NCBI GenBank assembly: GCA_013399895.1
Contig: VXBA01001639.1
Coordinates: 186,001-250,000, forward strand
Length of the DNA stretch: 64,000 nucleotides
Source of the DNA: Serilophus lunatus
Lineage: Eukaryota; Chordata; Aves; Passeriformes; Eurylaimidae
Direction: 5' to 3'
The notes under the pieces are model-generated. The model was not told where the DNA came from and ran no database searches. It saw nothing but the letters and a program-made list of their open reading frames with translations. Positions 57,541 to 64,000 of this stretch are shown here, piece by piece. Numbering within the stretch: position 1 is the stretch's first letter; the number at the start of each line of letters is the position of its first letter. A program made the translations under genes and the position numbers.

Positions 57541-60360
57541 CAATGCAACAAAGTCCATGATCAAGACAGCTACAAAATAAAAGCCCCAAACCAGCATAAA
57601 TAACTCCATGTACATTGCCCAAGCTAGAATAGATGGAACCTTAGCAGAAAATCCCAGCAGATGTAAAAAGAAAGTTGGCCTGCAATGAGAGAGGAGTGCT
57701 GCACAATGACCCACTGTCCCACACCACAGATCCCTGCCCACACACCACCGGGTCACCCGCTGGGTCACAGCCCATCACACCCCCGTGGGACTCAGCTTTG
57801 GCTCCTGGTTCCCATTGCTGTGGCTTTTATGTCCCAGGTGCCATCTCTGTTTGCAGAAGTAAAGTGAAACCCCGTCTCTTCACACACGCAAAAGGAAATT
57901 CAGAGGCACCGAAGTGAAAGCTGCAGGGTGATGCCGGGTCCTGAGCGTGGTCCCCAGCCCCCAGGGCAGATGGGACAGAGGGTGAGGGTCTCTCCTGGGT
58001 GCCTTGCCCAGATATTTCTGCCACACTTACCCGCAGCTGTAGCAGAGCCCGCTGGTGCGAGGGATTTTCCCCAACAGGATGGGGTATTCCCATTGGCATT
58101 GGCATGCATCTCACACAGTGATGCCACGCTCCACCACATCCCAGTCTAGCCAGGCTGGTGCGAGGGATTTTTCCCAACAGAATGGGATATTCCCATCCTG
58201 GGCATTGGCATGCATCTCACACAGTGATGCCACGCTCCACCACATCCCAGTCCAGCCAGCAAAGCCTGGCTGAATTCACCACAGCTCATCCAAACCATGC
58301 TAGTGGCAGCTCCTGCTGTGGCAGTGGAGGTTCCCCCATGGCCAGCACCCTTCCCGGTGAGCAGAGCTAGGGCTGGTGGGCATGGCCATGCAGTGCCCAG
58401 GGCGGGCTGCATGACAGTGCTGTGCCAGGAGAGCAGCACAGACAGTGGTGATGGAGCCCCCTCAGACTCACATAGCCCAGCAGGCTGGAGCCACTTGAGT
58501 TTACTCGGAGCAAGAAATCCCAGGTGCGTGAGAAGTTCCAGATGCGAGAAGGAAAGCGAAACATGGCTGTGGACAGGGGTGGCACCAGCACTGGGTGAGG
58601 CAAATACTCCACGGTGACTCATCAGACTGATGAGTATGTGGCACAAGCGTGGGAAAGCCTTGGCCATGAGCCACACTGCTGGAGTGGGTAAGGATGAGCC
58701 CAGGTGGCTCCTTCCTGACCCCTTCGGTAGCCACTGGACTTGTCTGGCATGAAGTAGCTCCTGCTGAAGTCACTGGTCTGGGAAAAGAAGATAGCAAGGA
58801 CAAAATCTGTGCCCCCAAAAAGCTAGCTTTAAAAATAAGCCCCCAGGTGATGTGTGAGAGCCCTTCCCGTGGCCTGGCGGTGCCGGGACAGGGGACATGA
58901 GGTGGTGTCGGCTCGGCAGCCGTCACCCGACCTGTCCGTACCAGCCCACGGTGTAGGTGGCACCAGGTGTGCCTGGCCCTGCCACGCCCCCCAGAACCCT
59001 CCAGCAGCTCTCGGCACACAGGAGCCACCACGATGGTTTGTGCTGCTCTGCTGTGACACCTGGTGTCACGTCACAGCCTGGCACCTGCTGCACCACCCTG
59101 GGCACGCTGGGAGGGAAGGGCTATAAACCATAGAGGTAAATACTGTAAAGTAGACTCCAACGAACTTGCTTAAAGTGAGGGGAAAACCCCAAACACTTTT
59201 TCCCCTATGTGGCAGCACTGTAGGGACATGGGGTGTACCCTCCCTGCCCTGACGTGGCTGTGAGGACGCACCTCACTGGGACAAGCCCTGCCAGCGGAGC
59301 CGGGCTTCCCCAGCGCAGGCAGCCAGACGGTAGTGGTGTGTCACCTGGTGCCATCCTGGGAAGATGTGAGACCTCTGGTGTTCCCTCGGGAGATGACAAG
59401 CCACCAGCCCCACTCGCAACTGGCAAGGGAGGCCCAAACCCAACCTGCACCTGTGCAGCCTCTTCCCTGGTGACAGCGGCAGGGTTGGATCCAGCAGCAC
59501 TGCTCCAGCACATGGCCACGGACACAGAGACCAGCCTCATAGCAACATGCTTCCCACTCCAGAGCTGCTCTCCCAGGACTCCACTGCCCTGCCGAGGGCC
59601 AGCAAAGTGGGGCAAAGTCTTTGCTCCTCATCCCGGGCTCAGTGACCCCTCTGGAGATAACCTGGTGAAGGGGCTGGACCCGGACATGAGGGGCTCAGTC
59701 ATGACCAGACCCAAGAGCCCAGGACCACAGCAGAAGCACCTCCAGCCCCTCTCCAGGTGCACTCTGTGTGGCAGGGAGCAGAAACGGCACTTCTGCCTTT
59801 CTTAACAAGGCATGAAGGTAGAACAGAGTGAGGGCACTGCCCTCCCCCAGCACTGGGGCAGCATTCTTGTCATAGGCCAAAATTACAGGAAAGGGAGAAG
59901 TCCCCACAGGGGCTGTGCTTGGACTTGAAACATGCAGAAAGCAAACAGGAGGTGACCTGTGCTGGGCTGTGCCCAACTTTGAGCCCTCACGTCTCCATCT
60001 GCCCCTCCCCAAAATTCAGCCTCTAATCTTGCCTTCGCAGTGTGGGTGGGTGAGAACGGGCACAGACCTGCTCCCCTCTGGCAGCCATCCCAGAAAGGCT
60101 CCCAGGCTGTGCTGAGGGCAATGGACCAGGGATGGGGCAGATCCTGGGGGAGAACAGGCCCTTGCCAGGTCAGCCTCCACAGAGAGTACACAGTCCTCGC
60201 TCAGCCTGGGCAGGGAAAGGGAGGCATGTCCCCTCCTGTCCAAAACCCATCTGCCCCCCAGAGCAGAAGGCCACTCAGGGCCTCAGGACACTCAGTTGCT
60301 CCCACACTCCAGCAGGTGCTCCACAGCCTCCCTTAAAAAGAGGAAGCACAGGCAACTTTT
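57541..60360. other. Interval without an identified gene
   Basis: GC-rich, many overlapping shadow frames, no recognised domain on either strand. A minus-strand piece at 58500-58564 (CCACAG acceptor, MFRFPSRIWNFSRTWDFLLR, then GTAAAC) has exon-like borders but matches nothing I know. A tandem duplication is listed separately. Confidence 0.4.
58051..58259. repeat. Tandem duplication of about 103 bp
   Basis: Two adjoining units, 58051-58152 and 58154-58259, share GCTGGTGCGAGGGATTTT, GGCATTGGCATGCATCTCAC and CCACGCTCCACCACATCCCA with few differences. Unit 2 has a few extra bases (CCTGG). Confidence 0.9.
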
Positions 60361-60370
60361 TCTCAGCTTT

Positions 60371-60376
60371 TTTATT
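60371..60376 (-). terminator. Methyltransferase polyadenylation signal
   Basis: AATAAA on the minus strand, about 300 nt after the methyltransferase stop codon. Confidence 0.55.
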
Positions 60377-60672
60377 ATTTAATAATTGTGTAAGAAATGC
60401 AGCAGGTTTCTCAGCTATTACTGGGATTCTCTTCCTTATGTGTAATCCAGCCACCAAAACACGAACTGAGGGGGCTGCTGAGGGGGCAGCACTGGGCAGA
60501 CTGCAGGACCAAGGTGAACAGGAACCCAAGAGGCACAAAATCCTGTCTGCTTTCCACCAGAACACCGACATTTTAATCAGCCAAATCAGCACAAGTCTTC
60601 CCAAAGGCTATTAGGAGACAACCCACTTTCTCCTCCCATTCCAGCACCCGATCAGGAGCCTGGTTTGCTCTT

Positions 60673-60763
60673 TCACTGTCCCTTGCAGCCCAGCACACAG
60701 ACATGCCTGACCCAGAACTCCACTGGGGTTTCACGAGAAGAAACTCCCATTGTCTCCAGCATC
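60673..60763 (-). CDS. Methyltransferase terminal coding exon
   Basis: 91 nt, MLETMGVSSRETPVEFWVRH to GCKGQ and TGA. Acceptor ATTTCAG; phase fits exon 5. Confidence 0.88.
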
Positions 60764-63414
60764 CTGAAATGAGAAGCAGAGGAAGGGGCTTGCCCTGTCC
60801 AGCCAGCTCCCACCTGTCACAGGGCAACACCCACAACCAGAGACAGGTCTCTTCCACCCACAGCACAAGGGCCTGCAAGGCAGATGCTTCCAACTGCTGC
60901 ACAAGGGTTGTTCTGGTCAGTGCATAAATCAGCAGGCACAGGGATGCCTCCCCTCTCCTTGCTGGAGGCCCAAACAGATTGGTGAAGATGCCACCACCAG
61001 TATCTTTTGTGCCCTCTGCTAATCAAGAGTGAGACAAACACACCTCTGACACACGACTTTCATGGATACATCCATGCAGTCACACCATACAGCTTCACAG
61101 ACTGGAAATGTAAGGTTCTGCTGGTTAACCCTGGACAGGTACCCACCCACACCTGGGGGGAAGGATGGAGTGCACACCTGCACATCTCACTTCTAGCTTT
61201 GAAGGGGTTTCCACAACCTCCCCCTTTGTACACTGCATAAGACAGATCCTCCACATCCTGCTTGTTTTCCCCAAGGAGTTTTCTCACCTCTTTTCAGTCT
61301 CTTTGAGGAGGGATTTTGCACCTTCAGGGTCATTCTTCATAAAGGTTTGATACGGAGAGGCAGATTCCATGTAACCAAGCACACCCTCAACAGTCATGGG
61401 AATTTTGTCATAGATGTCAGTGATTCTACAGGAGAAGAAAGGAGTATTGACAAGTTAAATCTCAAAGGCACAGGCAACAGATTGACATGGTGGATAATAG
61501 AGCATCTGACACCATCAAAGATCCAGCAGATGGAAACAACATCCAGTTTTGGCACGTGGTGTGTCAGGAGCTCTGATTGATGCACTACTGGAGAAGCAAA
61601 GATGGTCCCAGGGACCATCTCACACGGGCTGTTCAAGTCACAGACTTTTCAGTACAGGCCTACCTGCAGAGCCCCATCCCCTCCAGCACCCAGGACACCA
61701 GCACCTTCACACCACCACAGCCTTTGTGCCTGCAGAGTCAGCCCCTGCCCCGCAGAGGAGCAGAGACCCACCCCTATCCACTTCTGGTGCTGCACCGAAG
61801 GGGTTCTACTCACCTCTTCTTGTCTGGGAATGGCAAAGCCTCAAAGATCTCTTTGTAGTTTTCCAAGACGAATTTTAGTCTATTATGTGAGTATTTTAAA
61901 ATCTGGTCCCAGCACTGTAAAGACAGTGTATTAAAAACAAACACAAAACCACTTGAAGTTCTCAGTTTCTACTTAGTTCAGGTTTGGGCATAGACCTGAT
62001 GCACTCATACATGTCCTTTTTTTTTTTTAACATTAAAACACACTAAAAATCTGCTTAGTGCCCAGAATTTAAGGATGCCATTTTATTATAGAGATGAGTA
62101 TTCTGTCCTCTTCCCTTTCTTGCTCTTAGTGGAAAGGCTCCTTTCATCCAGTTGTTAAAAACACCCTTTATCAAGAGATATTGGGAAAAGGTCCTTTTTC
62201 AGTAAACAGTTTACATAATTCCCGTTCTTTTCACTGTGATCAACAGGAGAAGTATCTTTGACAACACCAGCCCCCACATCTGCTCTGGCATCCTTCTCAC
62301 CCCGCCAGAGCCTGTCCTATCAATTCCTCCTCATCCAGCCAGACCTTGGGAGCCTCTAAATCCCACCTCAGCCTCATCCTTGCATTAGAATTCCTCCAGT
62401 CAGGAGCTCTCACCTCCCTGAAGATGCGGGTGAGCTGCTGGGAGCAGTGGCCGTAGCGCAGGCTCATGTCCACGGTGTAGGTGCTGATGGCCACGCAGCC
62501 CCCCGGCCTCAGCACCCGCTGGGCCTCGCTCATGAAGCGCCCGATGTCGAACCAGTGCGCGGCCGTGAACGAGGTCAGCACGCCCACCGAGCCATCCTGG
62601 AAGGGCAGCTCCTCTGCAGGGCACACACTGCCGGGGGGAGCAAAGAAACGCCACAGGGGATAGGGAGTTAGAGGGCAGCATAGGTCAGTGGGTGTTTTTT
62701 GCACGAGGACCATGTGGGATGCAAACCCGCAGCTACTGGAGTCTAGGGTAATGCCTGTTCCCTCAGGGGTTCCATCAAGCGGGGCTTTCCTTGGTGCCAG
62801 CTGGCTCCTACAGCCATACTGGCATGGCACCACCTCCACGTGAGGACCTGCATTGTGCCTTGGCGGAGCTGGCTCCCCCGACACTCACAGGTAGGAGATG
62901 TTGGGCACGGAGGTGCTGTCCCTGGCCTCCTGGATCTGCGCCTCGCTGATGTCCGTCCCCACCACCTTCTGGAAGTGCTCCGCAAGGAACAGGGTGCCTT
63001 GTCCAGACCCACAGCCAACATCCACTACCAGCTCAGCAGGGATTGCCTTCTGCAGGGAGGAGGGGATACATCTCAGTGGGTAGCCACCCAATTTCTGTGC
63101 TTTCACCCCACTGCCTCTCCCAGCATCCGCTTGGCATGGCAGGACCTGTGTAAAGCCTCTCCTGCAGCCCCAGCTTGCCTCGAGCCCTGCTGATTTACCC
63201 TTCCCCTGTGGCACCAACCGAGGCAACACTCTCAGCAAAGTAAATACTACCAACCCACAAATAAACACACCCTCATTTTCTCCTCCAGCCATACACCGCT
63301 CACCTTTTCCTGCAGGTAGGAAAGGATGGTTTGCTGCAGCTCTTTTCCTGGTGCAAACCTGTATTTCTGGTAGACGGCTGCATGGCCTTTCCCTTCGAAC
63401 ATCTGGGTGCTCAT
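60673..63414 (-). CDS. Class I SAM-dependent methyltransferase, DDB_G0268948/TMT1-like (six coding exons)
   Basis: Small-molecule-type methyltransferase; the substrate is unknown. Coding exons (minus): 63414-63304, 63049-62889, 62627-62414, 61914-61814, 61425-61288, 60763-60673; 816 nt in total = 271 aa and TGA, all junctions GT-AG and in phase. It opens MSTQMFEGKGHAAVYQKYRF, the F-----A--Y---R pattern of the yeast Tmt1/Crg1 and vertebrate 'DDB_G0268948-like' proteins. Motif I is VVDVGCGSGQG (45-55), the acidic residue at the end of strand 2 is Asp70 in VVGTDIS, and AEELPFQDGS-(x)-FTAAHWFD (95-118) is the family's second cofactor/active-site segment, followed by RVLRPGGCVAISTY. The C-terminus ends VEFWVRHVCVLGCKGQ. 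Length is normal and no break is seen. An acceptor at 63433-63434 shows an upstream non-coding exon. Similar genes exist in fish and birds; which orthologue this is was not determined. Confidence 0.92.
61288..61425 (-). CDS. Methyltransferase coding exon 5
   Basis: 138 nt, ITDIYDKIPMTVEGVLGYME to LLKETEK and two bases. Acceptor CTGTAG, donor AG followed by GTGAGAAAA. The TVEGVLGYMESASPY segment is typical of the family's substrate-side lid. Confidence 0.9.
61814..61914 (-). CDS. Methyltransferase coding exon 4
   Basis: 101 nt, CWDQILKYSHNRLKFVLEN to PFPDKK and two bases of an Arg codon. Acceptor TTTACAG, donor AG followed by GTGAGT. Confidence 0.88.
62414..62627 (-). CDS. Methyltransferase coding exon 3
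   Basis: 214 nt, VCPAEELPFQDGSVGVLTSF to QLTRIFRE. Acceptor CCGGCAG, donor GAG followed by GTGAGAG. GC-rich compared with exons 4-6. Confidence 0.92.
62889..63049 (-). CDS. Methyltransferase coding exon 2 (SAM-binding motif I)
   Basis: 161 nt, KAIPAELVVDVGCGSGQG to VPNISY and a split Leu codon. Acceptor CTGCAG, donor CT followed by GTGAGTG. Confidence 0.92.
63304..63414 (-). CDS. Methyltransferase coding exon 1
   Basis: 37 codons, MSTQMFEGKG to SYLQEK; donor AAG followed by GTGAGC. Leader sequence GTTTCAAGTTATCCAAGC precedes the ATG after a CTCCCAG acceptor. Confidence 0.9.
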
Positions 63415-63431
63415 GCTTGGATAACTTGAAA

Positions 63432-64000
63432 CCTGGGAGGAGGCAGAAAGCCGGGCTTGTCACCACGGGACCCAACCCCTGCTGCCTCCTCAGACTGTGA
63501 CCCACAGGCACTAAACCCTCCAGGTCCTGGCAGAGGCCACAGGAGGACTTTGCCCATGAGGCTCCAGCAAGGGAGTGTGTGAGCCTGCCCTCCGAGAATC
63601 CCTCCCCCAGCTCTGAACTAATCCCAGGAGCAAACCAGCCGCGTCCAACACGGGAAAGCTCTCCAAGTTTTTAAACACTGCTTACTCTTTTCCTTACCCC
63701 ACCCACACGGGTCGTTTCTGAAATATGCCACCATTACAGCAGAACAGTTTGAGTTTGGTGTTAGGTGTTTTGTGTTGTTTGGGTTTTGTAGTTTGTTGGG
63801 TTTGGTTTTGTTTCTGCCCCTCCGAGGAAAGCCACATTTCAGTATTAACTGGACCCTGCGCTCTCTGGCCCATCCGGTGTTTGCTCGTCTCCCACGGACC
63901 CGCACGCGGCGCTCCCCGGCTCCCCCCCATCCCCGCTCCGGGATGTCCCGCACCCCGCGGTCCCGGCACGGTGCCCGCTCCCATCCCGCAGCACCGGAAG
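63432..64000 (-). promoter_or_regulatory. Upstream region of the methyltransferase gene
   Basis: An acceptor at 63433-63434 implies a leader exon to the right. The last 150 bp (63850-64000) are CpG-rich and suit a promoter. A T/G-rich low-complexity stretch (GTTTGGGTTTTGTAGTTTGT and similar) lies at 63750-63815. Confidence 0.4.

Noticed and set aside
57403..57768. 121-codon minus-strand frame with hydrophobic stretch (MYMELFMLVWGFYFVAVL)
   Set aside because: It runs through the N gap and looks like AT-rich 3' UTR; no family match.
58501..59031. 176-codon minus-strand frames
   Set aside because: Low-complexity translation of GC-rich DNA, no domain; only the short exon-like piece at 58500-58564 was kept as a weak observation.

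Overview
The window is nuclear DNA from a bird. Chicken-repeat-1 (CR1) LINE 3' ends occur throughout on both strands, genes have small GT-AG exons in long AT-rich introns, and the interferon-lambda gene has the avian five-exon form. A passerine is plausible but not proven. All gene models below come from exons translated by eye and joined with checked reading phase. Product names come from family resemblance, not from a database search.

Layout, left to right. A solo retroviral LTR on the minus strand (427-1089) lies in what is probably RAMP1 intron 2. The last RAMP1 coding exon follows on the plus strand (6693-6948), preceded by about 600 bp of TA-rich repeat and a TG-repeat splice acceptor. 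UBE2F then occupies 8.8-49.8 kb on the minus strand. Its nine coding exons and non-coding first exon were all located; they give an intact 189-residue NEDD8-conjugating enzyme, with a 19.4-kb last intron and a CpG-rich promoter at 49.4-49.9 kb. Next to that promoter are two opposed CR1 pieces and a second copy of the LTR family (50233-50881).

From 53.0 to 55.5 kb is a complete type III interferon gene (IFNL) on the minus strand. It has five phase-0 exons and 182 codons, an AU-rich 3' UTR, and a compact promoter with an IRF-type element and an NF-kB-type site upstream of a TATA-like box. From 60.4 to 63.4 kb is a complete six-coding-exon SAM-dependent methyltransferase gene (271 aa, minus strand). 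It resembles the small 'putative methyltransferase DDB_G0268948-like' family, whose substrate is unknown. The 55.6-60.3 kb interval holds a long decayed CR1 ORF2/3' fragment, an N gap, a possible polyadenylated transcript end and a roughly 103-bp tandem duplication, but no gene I could identify.

The genes do not form a shared pathway. RAMP1 is a co-receptor for CGRP/adrenomedullin-type receptors, UBE2F is the E2 that neddylates CUL5, and IFNL is an antiviral cytokine. RAMP1 and UBE2F are neighbours in human 2q37 too, but there they point the same way; here they are convergent. Points of most interest are this orientation change, the glycosylation sequon in RAMP1, the UBE2F linker insertion, the IFNL promoter and intron block, and the uncharacterised methyltransferase beside the interferon gene.
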